Shown here piece by piece: positions 28,733 through 38,083 of a DNA stretch of 64,000 nucleotides (position 1 is the first letter of the stretch; each line of letters begins with the position of its first letter). Source of the DNA: Shewanella colwelliana ATCC 39565. Its GTDB lineage: Bacteria; Pseudomonadota; Gammaproteobacteria; Enterobacterales; Shewanellaceae. A model generated the notes under the pieces. It had not been told where the DNA came from, did no database searches, and saw only the letters and a program-made list of their open reading frames with translations. A program made the translations under genes and the position numbers. The stretch covers positions 62,001 through 126,000 of the forward strand of contig NZ_JAEC01000012.1 of the NCBI RefSeq assembly GCF_000518705.1, given 5' to 3'.

Positions 28733-30046
28733 ATGTCGCAAACATCTCCATCTTCGCTGGGCCGAGTGTGGTCTGCTTGGATGTCCGTGCCGTTATGGCT
28801 ACAAATCTTAATCGGTATGCTTTTAGGAATATTGGCGGGGCTAGGGTTAGGCGAACAAGCTGTGTTGCTTAAACCCATAGGGACCTTGTTTGTTAACACC
28901 ATTAAGATGTTAATTGTTCCCTTGGTTTTTTGTTCTTTGATTGTTGGCGTAACCTCAATGCAAGACACTGCCAAAATGGGGCGCATCGGCTTTAAGTCTT
29001 TTGCCTTCTACTTAGGCACCACTTCCATCGCTATCTCAGTTGGCTTAGCGGTTGGTAGCATTATGAAACCAGGTGCAGGACTTGGCATGCACTCAGAGGG
29101 TGCTGCAGTAGCGAAAGAGGTGCCATCTGTGATGGAGACCTTGATCAATATTGTACCGACTAACCCGATTGCAGCGCTTGCTAGTGGTCAAATTCTGCAA
29201 GTTATCGTGTTTGCGGTGGCGTTGGGTATCGCTTTGGTGCTTATTGGTGAGCATGGTCGACCTGCCATTAAGGTATTTGAAAGCCTTGCTGAGGCGATGT
29301 ATAAACTTACCGACATGGTGATGAAATTTGCACCTTATGGGGTGTTCGGTTTGATGGCATGGGTGGCCGGTGAATATGGTGTCGATATGCTAATGCCGCT
29401 AATCAAGGTGATTATTGCCGTCTATTTGGGGTGCGCATTACATATTATTGGATTCTACAGTTTAGTGCTAAGCGTGGTCGCTAAACTTAATCCTATTCAG
29501 TTTTTCAAAGGAATTCGCAGTGCGTTAGCGGTGGCTTATACAACCTCAAGCTCTGCTGGAACCTTACCTGTAAGTATGAAGTGCGCTAATGAGTCTCTTG
29601 GGGTCAATAAGAAGATCTCCAGCTTCGTATTGCCACTTGGAACAACCATTAATATGGATGGTACAGCCCTTTATCAAGGCGTCACCGCACTGTTTGTTGC
29701 GCAAGCTTTTGGTATCGATCTCACTTGGGTGGATTACATCACAATTATCCTTACGGCAACGTTGGCATCAATTGGTACTGCAGGTGTTCCTGGTGCGGGG
29801 CTGGTGATGCTTACTTTAGTGCTGACAACGGTTGGCCTGCCGCTTGAAGGAGTTGCACTTATTGCTGGTATTGACCGCATATTGGATATGGCGCGCACCG
29901 TGGTCAATGTATCGGGCGATCTGGTCGCGACCACTGTGATTGCAAAATCAGAAGATGAGCTAGATATCGAGCACTACAATGCGGATGCACAGCAAAGCCA
30001 GCTTATGGCTGACCAGGTTAGCTTGTCACAACAAGTAGAAAAGTAG
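28733..30046 (+). CDS. Dicarboxylate/amino acid:cation symporter (DAACS, GltP-like)
   Basis: A 437-residue transporter of the glutamate/aspartate and C4-dicarboxylate family. Diagnostic motifs are the serine-rich re-entrant loop TTSSSAGTLPVSMKC and the substrate-binding TINMDGTALYQGV, followed by AGVPGAGLVML. About eight membrane helices are visible. The ATG at 28733, behind AAGG, gives a family-like length; the frame runs further upstream without a good start. Proton- or sodium-coupled glutamate or aspartate uptake is most likely, but a dicarboxylate cannot be excluded. Confidence 0.92.
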   Translation: MSQTSPSSLGRVWSAWMSVPLWLQILIGMLLGILAGLGLGEQAVLLKPIGTLFVNTIKMLIVPLVFCSLIVGVTSMQDTAKMGRIGFKSFAFYLGTTSIAISVGLAVGSIMKPGAGLGMHSEGAAVAKEVPSVMETLINIVPTNPIAALASGQILQVIVFAVALGIALVLIGEHGRPAIKVFESLAEAMYKLTDMVMKFAPYGVFGLMAWVAGEYGVDMLMPLIKVIIAVYLGCALHIIGFYSLVLSVVAKLNPIQFFKGIRSALAVAYTTSSSAGTLPVSMKCANESLGVNKKISSFVLPLGTTINMDGTALYQGVTALFVAQAFGIDLTWVDYITIILTATLASIGTAGVPGAGLVMLTLVLTTVGLPLEGVALIAGIDRILDMARTVVNVSGDLVATTVIAKSEDELDIEHYNADAQQSQLMADQVSLSQQVEK

Positions 30047-30060
30047 ATTATATTTCCGTT

Positions 30061-30089
30061 AAAAAAAACCGCCATTTGGCGGTTTTTTT
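30061..30089. terminator. Bidirectional terminator between symporter and META lipoprotein genes
   Basis: AACCGCC and GGCGGTT pair around a 5-base loop, with eight A on the left and seven T on the right. It serves the converging genes on both sides. Confidence 0.92.
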
Positions 30090-30091
30090 GG

Positions 30092-30505
30092 TTATTTCTT
30101 ACTCAGCACTAGCTGTATCTTGCCGTTATCATCTTTTAGGATTAACTTACCTTTTGATTCTTGTGCTAGCGTGATCTGCTCCATCGCTTGCATTACTCGT
30201 TGTTCTTGATGCATTAATGCATCCACACAGGCTTTCATTGTGTGTCCGGCTGGAGAGAGTGTGAGACGGCTGCCCTCTAGCTGATATTGGCCGAAAAATT
30301 CATTACAGCTATTGTTACCGCTGAGTTCACCATCGGCTGAAAAAATAAGTTGGGCGGGGCTGTAATCGATCACTGGCTGCCCTTGAGCAGATTCAATATG
30401 CCAGCTACCTTGTACCTCGATACCAGTAATTTCGGTAGAGGGAGTTGATTGGCAAGCGGTTAACCCGAGCAGTGCAGCGACGATAATGAGAGACTTGGTA
30501 GACAT
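30092..30505 (-). CDS. META-domain lipoprotein (HslJ-like)
   Basis: A 137-residue lipoprotein. The signal peptide ends in the lipobox LTAC, and the mature part is a META domain with SGNNSCNEFFGQYQLEGSRL and TMKAC, the cysteine pair typical of HslJ-type proteins. These are outer-membrane or periplasmic proteins induced by heat or stress, with unclear molecular function. The ATG at 30505 gives a normal signal peptide; a start six codons earlier is possible. Confidence 0.88.
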   Translation of the reverse strand: MSTKSLIIVAALLGLTACQSTPSTEITGIEVQGSWHIESAQGQPVIDYSPAQLIFSADGELSGNNSCNEFFGQYQLEGSRLTLSPAGHTMKACVDALMHQEQRVMQAMEQITLAQESKGKLILKDDNGKIQLVLSKK

Positions 30506-30675
30506 GGTTATATCCGTAAACATTTATAGGCCATATTTTGACGACATTATGGTGAATTAAAAAGTCTTATTAGTACTTTTTACATGATATTTTGTTCATT
30601 TATAGCTTGTATCACTACAAAATCTATTTTTATGCCCATTATAGCAGTGCTGCGTGTTGGCGGAGAACGTTAGAA

Positions 30676-30891
30676 ATGATGAAAGGATTAAAAGTTGCTC
30701 ATTGGTTAGGGGTATTAATGTTAGCCACTGGGATAATGCTGTATAGCTTTACCACTTTGACTCAAGAGGTCAGCGGCATATTGCTGATCTCGTGTTTAAT
30801 AGGGTTGGGCTTAGTGCTAATGTCACCCTTTCCCATGGTGTTATTTATCCAATGGGCTAGGGCGCAAGAAAATTCAAATTCTTCTCAATAG
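30676..30891 (+). CDS. Small two-helix membrane protein
   Basis: A 71-residue protein of unknown function with two hydrophobic segments (about 8-27 and 36-60). I use the ATG at 30676, which follows GGAG by about ten bases; a second ATG is adjacent. Its stop codon abuts the end of the convergent gene at 30892 with no intervening base, so there is no room for a conventional terminator. No family was recognised. Confidence 0.65.
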   Translation: MMKGLKVAHWLGVLMLATGIMLYSFTTLTQEVSGILLISCLIGLGLVLMSPFPMVLFIQWARAQENSNSSQ

Positions 30892-31830
30892 CTAACTGAT
30901 ACTCTTGCGGTGGTTGACCTTGTAGCTGATGAGGTTCTGTCGCGCGGCTTCAAGCATAGGCTCGATGGCTAAATGGGTATTGGGTTTAAAATAGCTTGAC
31001 CCAATGGCGATATGGGCATGAATCTCTTCTTTAGCTATCTGCTTTCTTAGGCGACAGACCAGTGCGTCAAGGTTGGCTTGGTTGTCTACAAACGCCAGAA
31101 TGGCAAACAGGCCATTTTCAATTCTGGCTGAGACATCAGCATCACGCATGTGGTGGTGAATCACTCTTGCTATTTGCCTCATCCCCTGGGTCTGTTGGGT
31201 TTTATCTCTATATTCGGTAATGTCCTCGAGTAAAATAATCCCCGCGTGAGAGCCAAATCGCCGGCTTAGGCTAAGTTGTCTTGGGGCCATTAAATTAAAT
31301 CCGTAGGGGTTCAACATACAGGTCAATTCATCTTGTACCGACATCATCTGTACTTGTTGCATAAGAAACAGATGCTTAAGCTCGGCCTGGATCAAGGCTT
31401 TACTGTTTTCCAGTAATGGCAGTAGTCGCTCAAAATGTTTTGTTTGTTTGCTATTACAGATGACGAGGCAACCAAACAGCTGTCCGTCAGCCCAGTAGAT
31501 AGGTACGGCATCTAATCGCTCGAACTGGCTGAGGTTATTGTAGGAATTTAAGGGGCTAGGTAACTCAATTAAGCCATAGCCACGATGCGAGCTAAGTGCA
31601 GTGGCTAGGACGTTGTCGCTAAACTGAGTGCCAGCATACAGATCTAGCGCGGTAGATTGGCGGCTGCAGACGACTTGAAACTCATTATCAATGGATTGCA
31701 AAACAACGCAGGCATCGGCTTGGTAAAATTCTTGTAGTAGATCAACTTGTTGTTGCCAGCGAGGCATAGTAATAGCAGGGTGGTCTCTATCCCTTAACCA
31801 AAGAGTTTGTTCTGGGCATTGTAGTAGCAT
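30892..31830 (-). CDS. GAF-like protein with degenerate GGDEF domain
   Basis: A 312-residue soluble protein. The N-terminal half (about 20-150) looks like a GAF sensor and the C-terminal half (about 165-300) like a GGDEF fold that has lost the active site: where ARIGGDEF is expected it reads ARIENGLFAIL. Diguanylate cyclase activity is therefore unlikely; it may bind GTP or c-di-GMP or act through protein contacts. It is paralogous to the protein at 32071-33060, sharing LNxYGFxxMAPRQL and RRFGxHAGI, and the two genes lie in tandem on the same strand. Confidence 0.85.
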   Translation of the reverse strand: MLLQCPEQTLWLRDRDHPAITMPRWQQQVDLLQEFYQADACVVLQSIDNEFQVVCSRQSTALDLYAGTQFSDNVLATALSSHRGYGLIELPSPLNSYNNLSQFERLDAVPIYWADGQLFGCLVICNSKQTKHFERLLPLLENSKALIQAELKHLFLMQQVQMMSVQDELTCMLNPYGFNLMAPRQLSLSRRFGSHAGIILLEDITEYRDKTQQTQGMRQIARVIHHHMRDADVSARIENGLFAILAFVDNQANLDALVCRLRKQIAKEEIHAHIAIGSSYFKPNTHLAIEPMLEAARQNLISYKVNHRKSIS

Positions 31831-32070
31831 TTTGATTGCTCTCTTATTTTTATTCGGTTGAGCAGACAGATATCACCGCGGTTAATCGCTGGGCTGGCGA
31901 CAAAGTAGCCTATCTGCGTTAGCACATCATACCTAAAAACCAGGTGTTGTGAGAATGTAAAATGACTGTTTTGCGAGAGCGATCATTTTTTACATCTGCC
32001 AACAATTTTAACCCACTCAGCTGCGATTGAGAGGTGGATTAAAATGCTGTCGTATTTCAATACAATAGGG

Positions 32071-33060
32071 CTAGTTTCTTACTATTGCAGCTGGTGTTTG
32101 TGCATTGGTTTTAATGCTGTCATCTACTGGGCTTTGTTGTGATTTTAACTGTCCTTTTGCCTTTTCTAGCATGGGGGCGAGCTTTGCCGAAGATTCTGGG
32201 CTGAAAAACGCGTGGCCAGAATCTAGGCTAAGGCGATCATTTTGTTGCTTCAGTAGTTTTTCCACTCGAACACCAATATGGGCGAGATCGCGTTCAGAGT
32301 CGACAAAGACTAGCACGACAAATTGGGTCTTATTGTAGTGGGCGGCAATATCTGCGGTCCTTATTGTGTCCTGGATAATAGTGCCGAGCAGGCGTATATG
32401 TTTATCTTCTATAACAGGTAAAAGTACAGGATCTGGGTAGAGTTCAAAAAACAGAATGCCTGCATGCGCACCAAATCGACGCCCTAAGTTGAGTTGACGC
32501 GGTGCCATCATGATAAAGCCATAATGGTTGAGCATGCCTGTTTCGCGATCGCGCATAGAGAGAGATTCGATACGCTGACTTTGACACAGTAGTGCTAAAT
32601 CTTGTTGCAGTAATATCTGGAAAGGTTCCAGCATGAATGAGTTAACATTAGCCGTGTCGTCACTCGCTGGGTTGAGTACGCATAAACAACCAAAAATAGT
32701 CCCGTCAGGCCATAATATTGGGCGCGATAAAATATTGCTGGTGTCAGTTAAGTCGTCAGGAAGTTGCCAATTAGACTGCGCTGTTAAATCGATATTTATG
32801 CCATCGGGTTGGCTATTTGACAGGCGGGTAAATAGTTCTATTTTTTCTGAGTAGAGTGTGCCTGACAGGTATTTTCGCGTATCGTTGATTGAGCTCACAA
32901 TGACTTCAAACCCTAAATCGGTTTGTTGAACCACAAACGCGACCTCTGCTTGATAATATCTCTTCATTAATTCACATTGATGCATCCAGCGCACTAAGTT
33001 TATCTGTGCATTGTCGTTTTCCAGTATACTAATCCCAGTATGAATGTTTTCTGGCAGCAT
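32071..33060 (-). CDS. GAF-like protein with degenerate GGDEF domain, paralogue
   Basis: A 329-residue soluble protein with the same layout as its downstream neighbour: a GAF-like N-terminal half and a GGDEF-like C-terminal half. The signature site reads AAHYNKTQFVVLVF, so the catalytic Gly-Gly-Asp-Glu residues are gone. The C-terminal tail is polar and probably disordered. Two adjacent paralogues with independent loss of the catalytic motif suggest a tandem duplication followed by a non-catalytic role. The start is preceded by a divergent GNAT gene. Confidence 0.85.
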   Translation of the reverse strand: MLPENIHTGISILENDNAQINLVRWMHQCELMKRYYQAEVAFVVQQTDLGFEVIVSSINDTRKYLSGTLYSEKIELFTRLSNSQPDGINIDLTAQSNWQLPDDLTDTSNILSRPILWPDGTIFGCLCVLNPASDDTANVNSFMLEPFQILLQQDLALLCQSQRIESLSMRDRETGMLNHYGFIMMAPRQLNLGRRFGAHAGILFFELYPDPVLLPVIEDKHIRLLGTIIQDTIRTADIAAHYNKTQFVVLVFVDSERDLAHIGVRVEKLLKQQNDRLSLDSGHAFFSPESSAKLAPMLEKAKGQLKSQQSPVDDSIKTNAQTPAAIVRN

Positions 33061-33202
33061 GAGAGGTATTTACCGTCAATGTTGAAAGTATGTTAATTGT
33101 GGTAGTCGATAGGCTTTTTAGCAAATATCAAGGCTGCTTTTTCACTAGTTTTCTCTGTTTTAGGCAAAATAGGCCCACTAAGGTTAAATATTGCGAGGTT
33201 TG

Positions 33203-33748
33203 ATGCAAATAAGGCAAGCGACATTGGCAGATGCGCAAGTGATAGCGCAACTTGAACAGTCGCAACTAGAGGCGGAGCTTGAGCCAAGCCAACGTGGCGG
33301 AGTCATGACGGGGCAGTCATTTTCCTTAGGGGATATTCAAACCCTCATCAAGGCGCATTGGATTGTCTTAGCGGAGCAAGATGGCGCTATTATTGGCTAT
33401 GTAGTGGCGGGGAAATGGTCTTTTTTTGAGTCTTGGCCGATTTATCGACGCTTGCTAGGGCGAATGAGAGATCTAGAGTTTAATGGAAGAACCTTAAATA
33501 GACAGAATTGTTGCCAGTATGGCCCTATTTGGATAAGTCCAGAGTCTCGCGGCCAAGGGGTATTTGAAGCTTTAGTCTCTATGCTTAAATCATTTCTGGG
33601 TGAAAAGTATCCGATGATGTTGACGTTTATTGCTGAAGATAATGAACGCTCTTTTCACGCGCACACCAACAAAGCCGCTATGCAAGTGGTCGACTTTTTT
33701 AGCTTCGACGATCGAGATTACTACTTGCTCGTATCGGCGACGCAATAG
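33203..33748 (+). CDS. GNAT-family N-acetyltransferase
   Basis: A 181-residue acetyltransferase. The N-terminus MQIRQATLADAQVIAQLEQ is typical, and the acetyl-CoA loop is SPESRGQGVFEALVSML. The ATG at 33203 has GAGG close upstream. The middle part (about 70-105) is rich in aromatic and basic residues and probably forms the substrate pocket. The next gene follows 17 bases later, so both may be cotranscribed. Confidence 0.85.
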   Translation: MQIRQATLADAQVIAQLEQSQLEAELEPSQRGGVMTGQSFSLGDIQTLIKAHWIVLAEQDGAIIGYVVAGKWSFFESWPIYRRLLGRMRDLEFNGRTLNRQNCCQYGPIWISPESRGQGVFEALVSMLKSFLGEKYPMMLTFIAEDNERSFHAHTNKAAMQVVDFFSFDDRDYYLLVSATQ

Positions 33749-33765
33749 GGATGAGGAGTGACGCC

Positions 33766-34113
33766 ATGACGCTTTCAATCGGTGAATTATTATCTCCTTA
33801 TGCTGAGATTCGCCTGAGCTCGTTTGACAATATGAAGCTGATCAAAGCCTTGTTGGCTGAACAAGGGGAAGTCTGTGAATGCGTTGAGCTTACCCGAGAG
33901 GGACAAAAAGGAACACGCCAGTTCTATGCGGTGCAATGGCATCACGTTTGGCTCGATTGTGGTTGGAGTAATGATTACAGTGCAGCGATATCGCTTATGA
34001 CCGAACCTGCCATGCATCAGCTTCAAGAGTCGCAGACGGTTAACGTACCTCTGATGACGCTGCAACAGGTCAGCTTTATGTGTATGGAATATAGCCATTT
34101 TGACCACTGTTAG
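33766..34113 (+). CDS. Conserved-looking soluble protein, unknown function
   Basis: A protein of 115 residues from the ATG at 33766, which has GAGGAG 8 bases upstream; an in-frame ATG five codons earlier is less likely. It contains ELTREGQKGTRQFYAVQWHH and WLDCGWSNDYS segments and has no membrane helix. I do not recognise a family. It follows the GNAT gene closely and precedes a VanZ-like gene by 39 bases. Confidence 0.65.
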   Translation: MTLSIGELLSPYAEIRLSSFDNMKLIKALLAEQGEVCECVELTREGQKGTRQFYAVQWHHVWLDCGWSNDYSAAISLMTEPAMHQLQESQTVNVPLMTLQQVSFMCMEYSHFDHC

Positions 34114-34152
34114 AGTCATTGATAGCGTCCAACAAGCGGGGGGTGGGCTTTG

Positions 34153-34545
34153 GTGAGATTATTTGCTGGCTTAAGTGTGCTTTTTAGTCTCTTTCTTGGC
34201 TGGATCATTTTTAGCGCTGACACCGGTCAATCCAACCTCTTTTTTGAATTAATCCGATACGTTCCATATGGCGATAAGTGGGGGCACTTGCTGCTGTTTG
34301 GCACGCTTACATTGCTGGTTACCCTTGGCACAAATTTTAAGCGTGTTCGTCTAGGTGGTTTTAGTCCCTATTTAGGTGCCATTGCAGTTGCTGTTATCGT
34401 CCTCATAGAGGAGTGCAGTCAAGCTTACTTTCCTCAGCGTACCTTCGATTTGTTTGATCTACTTGCCGACGCTATTGGTATTTTAATGTTCAGCTGGTTG
34501 AGTTACCTAATTGAAATAAAACGGCAAAAAATTCACACTGAGTAA
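34153..34545 (+). CDS. VanZ-like membrane protein
   Basis: A 130-residue protein with about four membrane helices and the VanZ-like pattern GDKWGHLLLFGTLTLL, then IEECSQAYFPQRTFDLFDLLADAIG. VanZ-family proteins are implicated in glycopeptide tolerance in Gram-positives, but Gram-negative members have no established role. The start is GTG at 34153 (or the TTG one codon earlier), following a G-rich site. Confidence 0.82.
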   Translation: MRLFAGLSVLFSLFLGWIIFSADTGQSNLFFELIRYVPYGDKWGHLLLFGTLTLLVTLGTNFKRVRLGGFSPYLGAIAVAVIVLIEECSQAYFPQRTFDLFDLLADAIGILMFSWLSYLIEIKRQKIHTE

Positions 34546-34620
34546 CCTCTACGACAGGGTGTGATCGCTATGCCCGCTTAATACGTAATAACTTTAAATT
34601 ACGTAAAGTCGGGTGCGCTC

Positions 34621-35052
34621 ATGTCAAAAACCTATTCTATGTTGGGGTATGCAGGACTTTTACCTTTTATTATTTCTACCGGCTTAATTTTGATGGGGCA
34701 AACGCTCTTCTCCATCGATCCCTTGATGTTGTTCATCACCTACAGCGCCATTATTCTATCGTTTCTTGCTGGTACCTTGTGGGGCAGAGAAAGTAGCAAA
34801 GTTCATTATCTCAATGATGACAAATTATTGATTATCAGCAACGTAGTGAGCGTGTTGGCTTGGGTGACTATTGTCATTAACCACCTTTATGTTTCATTGA
34901 TCATCTTAATGCTCGGTTATGTGGTGGTCTACCGACTAGACAAACAGCAGTGGCGTGACAAAACCTTATCTGATGATTACATCCAGTTAAGAACTTATCT
35001 TACTGGCGTGGCGTTGGTTTGCCACGTCATTGTAATAGGGATTGGAAACTGA
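34621..35052 (+). CDS. DUF3429 membrane protein
   Basis: A 143-residue protein with four to five membrane helices. The segments GYAGLLPFI and FLAGTLWGRE match the DUF3429 family of small inner-membrane proteins. It is the first of four genes packed with overlapping stop and start codons, which indicates translational coupling. The function is unknown. Confidence 0.82.
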   Translation: MSKTYSMLGYAGLLPFIISTGLILMGQTLFSIDPLMLFITYSAIILSFLAGTLWGRESSKVHYLNDDKLLIISNVVSVLAWVTIVINHLYVSLIILMLGYVVVYRLDKQQWRDKTLSDDYIQLRTYLTGVALVCHVIVIGIGN

Positions 35053-35441
35053 TGAAACTTCGTATTTTCTATGACAGCCAATGTCCACTTTGCGCGGCCG
35101 AGATGGCTAAGCTAAAACGATATGATACTAAAGAGTTTATAGAGCTCGCCGATATCGCTAGTGTCGACTTTACTACGCGATATCCCCATATCGATATCAA
35201 ATACGCCAATCAGATATTACATGGCGAAACCGAACATGGTGAATTGCTAACCGGGCTCGATGTCACCTATTTAGCCTGGGCATTAGTGGGGAAAAAACAC
35301 TTTGTTGTGCCCTTAACGTGGCCGGTGGTTAAACCCGTTGCAGATTTTCTCTACTTAAAATTCGCTAAGCATAGGTACAAAATTTCCTATTTATTAACCG
35401 GGAAGAAACGCTGCGATACAGGTCAGTGTGGTTTGTCATGA
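35052..35441 (+). CDS. DCC-family thiol-disulfide protein (DUF393)
   Basis: A 129-residue protein with the DCC motif FYDSQCPLCAAEMAKLK near the N-terminus, which has a thioredoxin-like CxxC redox pair. A C-terminal KKRCDTGQCGLS adds two cysteines. The ATG overlaps the preceding stop codon by one base. DUF393 proteins are thought to act in thiol-disulfide exchange, but no partner is established. Confidence 0.88.
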   Translation: MKLRIFYDSQCPLCAAEMAKLKRYDTKEFIELADIASVDFTTRYPHIDIKYANQILHGETEHGELLTGLDVTYLAWALVGKKHFVVPLTWPVVKPVADFLYLKFAKHRYKISYLLTGKKRCDTGQCGLS

Positions 35442-36175
35442 AAGAGGTTTCTGAGCCAGAAGTATGCAGCGGCGTTTCAGTTGTCATAGGAGCCAGTAGC
35501 GTGATTGCCAAAGCGTTGATCGAGCATCTATTAATGCAAGGTCCAGTGATAGCAATTAGCCGTCAATCCTTAACCTATACAGCTAAGAGGCTTAAATCGA
35601 TTCAGAGTGGATACAGTGAAGGGGAAATTGCTGCTTTAGTGAGCGAGCTAGCCAGGCAGAAACACGTTATTAGTAATGTGTTTATTTTTAACGGCATCTT
35701 ACATCAAGACACAGTCAAACCTGAAAAACGGCTTGAAGATCTTAGCGAAGAGGCAATGAACACCCTGTTTAAGATTAATACCATCACGCCGATGATGTGG
35801 CTTAAACACCTAATGCCGTTAGTAAAAGGTGATAGAAAATGTGTCATTGCGGTAATGAGTGCCCGTATCGGCAGCATTAGTGATAATCGCCTTGGTGGCT
35901 GGTACAGCTACCGAGCATCTAAGGCCGCGCTCAATATGCTGTTGCAAACATCGGCCGTTGAATATGCTCGCCGTGCTAAGAATGTAGCGATATTGGCATT
36001 TCATCCCGGCACAACTGACACGCCGTTGTCTAAGCCGTTCCAGCAAAACGTTCCCAAAGAAAAACTCTTTTCTCCCGACTTTGTTGCTGAGCGGCTATTA
36101 GCCGTGACACAAACCGTGACTCCCTCAGCACAAGCCTATTTTATCGATTGGAATGGTGAAGCAATTTTATGGTAA
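35438..36175 (+). CDS. Short-chain dehydrogenase/reductase
   Basis: A 245-residue NAD(P)-binding oxidoreductase. The nucleotide loop is the divergent VIGASSVIAKALIEHL rather than TGxxxGxG. The active-site serine lies in VMSARIGS, and the catalytic YxxxK is YSYRASKAALNML. The C-terminal AFHPGTTDTPLSKPF is typical of CsgA-like or C-factor-like members. It overlaps the DCC gene by 4 bases (ATGA) and the next gene by 7. The substrate is unknown. Confidence 0.88.
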   Translation: MKEVSEPEVCSGVSVVIGASSVIAKALIEHLLMQGPVIAISRQSLTYTAKRLKSIQSGYSEGEIAALVSELARQKHVISNVFIFNGILHQDTVKPEKRLEDLSEEAMNTLFKINTITPMMWLKHLMPLVKGDRKCVIAVMSARIGSISDNRLGGWYSYRASKAALNMLLQTSAVEYARRAKNVAILAFHPGTTDTPLSKPFQQNVPKEKLFSPDFVAERLLAVTQTVTPSAQAYFIDWNGEAILW

Positions 36176-36822
36176 ATCAAACAATACATATCGACCAAAA
36201 TCAACTCTCATCGCTAGAACATCGATATCGTGCTCATTTGGTGAATAGTTTATCTGGCTTTAAAAGCGCTAACCTGATTGGTAGCGTCAGTGAGTTAGGC
36301 CAAACCAATTTAGCCATTGTTAGTTCAGTGATTCATTTGGGGGCCGATCCCGCTTTGGTTGGCTTTATTAGCCGGCCTCACTCGGTAGCGAGAGATACCT
36401 TAAGTAATATTATTGCCACCAGCTGCTACACCATCAATCAGGTTAATAGTGATATTTGGCAGCAAGCCCATCAAACATCCGCTCGCTATGAGACCGACCA
36501 GTGTGAGTTTGACGCAGTTGGGTTAACACCGGCGTACCATGAAGGTGTGCTAGCTCCCTTTGTGGCGCAAAGTCGCCTAAAATATGCGGTTAAACTAGAG
36601 AGTGTTGAGACGATAGCGCTTAATCAAACCCTATTAGTTATCGGCAGCATTACCGATATACTGCTTGATGATATGGCACTTAAAAGTGATGGTAGTGTCG
36701 ATATTGAAAGGCTCAATAGCGTCTGTGTCTCAGGGCTGGATAGTTATCATCGTACTGAACGATTAGGCAGGCTTAGTTATGTAAAGCCAGATAAGCCGTT
36801 AACCCTGATTGATGACTATTAG
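36169..36822 (+). CDS. Flavin reductase-like, FMN-binding protein
   Basis: A 217-residue protein with the split-barrel flavin reductase pattern SGFKSANLIGSVSELGQTNLAIVSSVIHLGADPALVGF. Members bind FMN and often supply reduced flavin to a monooxygenase or act on their own. It ends the four-gene coupled unit with DUF3429, DCC and SDR proteins. The combination suggests a small redox pathway; the substrate is not identified. Confidence 0.85.
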   Translation: MVNQTIHIDQNQLSSLEHRYRAHLVNSLSGFKSANLIGSVSELGQTNLAIVSSVIHLGADPALVGFISRPHSVARDTLSNIIATSCYTINQVNSDIWQQAHQTSARYETDQCEFDAVGLTPAYHEGVLAPFVAQSRLKYAVKLESVETIALNQTLLVIGSITDILLDDMALKSDGSVDIERLNSVCVSGLDSYHRTERLGRLSYVKPDKPLTLIDDY

Positions 36823-36848
36823 CTTAATTAAGGTGAAGATATGGATAC

Positions 36849-36878
36849 AAAAAAACCGCCATTTAGGCGGTTTTTTTT
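36849..36878. terminator. Bidirectional terminator between flavin reductase gene and metK
   Basis: AACCGCC and GGCGGTT pair around ATTTA, with an A run of seven before and a T run of eight after. It ends both converging units. Confidence 0.92.
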
Positions 36879-36892
36879 GCTGATAACCTTGA

Positions 36893-38047
36893 TTAAAGCT
36901 TGGCGTCAGCGCGAAGAGCGTCGGCTTTATCAGTACGCTCCCATGGGAACTCATTACGGCCAAAGTGACCATAAGCAGCCGTTGATTTATAGATTGGACG
37001 AGCCAGATCTAGCATTTCAGTCAGTCCATAAGGACGCAGGTCGAAATGTTGACGTACTAGTTTAATCAATACATCTTCAGAGACCTTACCAGTACCGAAG
37101 GTTTCAACGCTAATAGAGGTCGGCTCGGCGACGCCAATAGCATAAGAAACTTGTATCTCACAACGATCCGCCAGACCCGCTGCAACAATGTTCTTAGCCA
37201 CATAACGCGCAGCATAAGCAGCACTACGGTCAACTTTTGATGGGTCTTTACCAGAGAAAGCCCCACCACCGTGACGCGCCATACCACCATAGGTATCAAC
37301 AATGATCTTACGACCGGTTAGACCACAATCGCCTACTGGGCCACCGATAACAAAACGGCCTGTTGGGTTAATAAAGTACTTAGTATCTTTAGTTAACCAC
37401 TTCGCCGGTAGCACAGGCTTAATGATGGTTTCCATCACGCCTTCGATTAAGTCAGGCTGACTAACATCTTCACGGTGTTGAGTTGAAAGCACAACGGCAT
37501 CGATACCGGCAATGCTTCCGTCACTGTTGTAAGCAAAAGTCACCTGACTTTTTGCATCGGGACGCAACCATGGAAGCGTATTGTCTTTGCGTACTTCAGA
37601 TTGACGTTTAACTAGCTTGTGCGAATAAGTGATCGGCGCAGGCATTAATACGTCAGTTTCGTTGTTGGCGTAACCAAACATTAGACCTTGGTCACCAGCG
37701 CCTTGTTCTTTAGGGTCGGCACGGTCAACACCTTGATTGATATCTGGTGACTGTTTACCAATGGCGTTTAGTACAGCACAAGAATCAGCATCAAAGCCCA
37801 TATCTGAGTGAGTGTAACCAATGTCACGCACGGTTTTACGGGTGATCTCTTCGATATCAACCCATGCAGAAGTGGTCACTTCACCACCAACCATTACCAT
37901 GCCGGTTTTTACGTATGTTTCACACGCAACACGAGCTTTAGGATCTTGCTCTAAGATCGCGTCGAGTACCGCATCAGAAATTTGATCGGCGATTTTATCT
38001 GGATGACCTTCTGAGACCGACTCAGAGGTGAACAAGTGCTTTGCCAT
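36893..38047 (-). CDS. metK: S-adenosylmethionine synthetase
   Basis: Makes S-adenosylmethionine from methionine and ATP. The 384-residue length is standard. Signature regions are [35 protein letters not shown] [14 protein letters not shown], and the P-loop-like [19 protein letters not shown]. The gene is transcribed alone and carries a probable MetJ operator array 37-60 bases upstream of the start, so repression by methionine and SAM is likely. Confidence 0.98.
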   Translation of the reverse strand: MAKHLFTSESVSEGHPDKIADQISDAVLDAILEQDPKARVACETYVKTGMVMVGGEVTTSAWVDIEEITRKTVRDIGYTHSDMGFDADSCAVLNAIGKQSPDINQGVDRADPKEQGAGDQGLMFGYANNETDVLMPAPITYSHKLVKRQSEVRKDNTLPWLRPDAKSQVTFAYNSDGSIAGIDAVVLSTQHREDVSQPDLIEGVMETIIKPVLPAKWLTKDTKYFINPTGRFVIGGPVGDCGLTGRKIIVDTYGGMARHGGGAFSGKDPSKVDRSAAYAARYVAKNIVAAGLADRCEIQVSYAIGVAEPTSISVETFGTGKVSEDVLIKLVRQHFDLRPYGLTEMLDLARPIYKSTAAYGHFGRNEFPWERTDKADALRADAKL

Positions 38048-38083
38048 AATGGAAAATCTCGTGTTTAAACAATTTGAATGTGT

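Noticed and set aside
33790..34119. Minus-strand open frame opposite 33766-34113
   Set aside because: The plus-strand frame has a good ribosome-binding site and lies in a colinear gene series; the opposite frame has neither.
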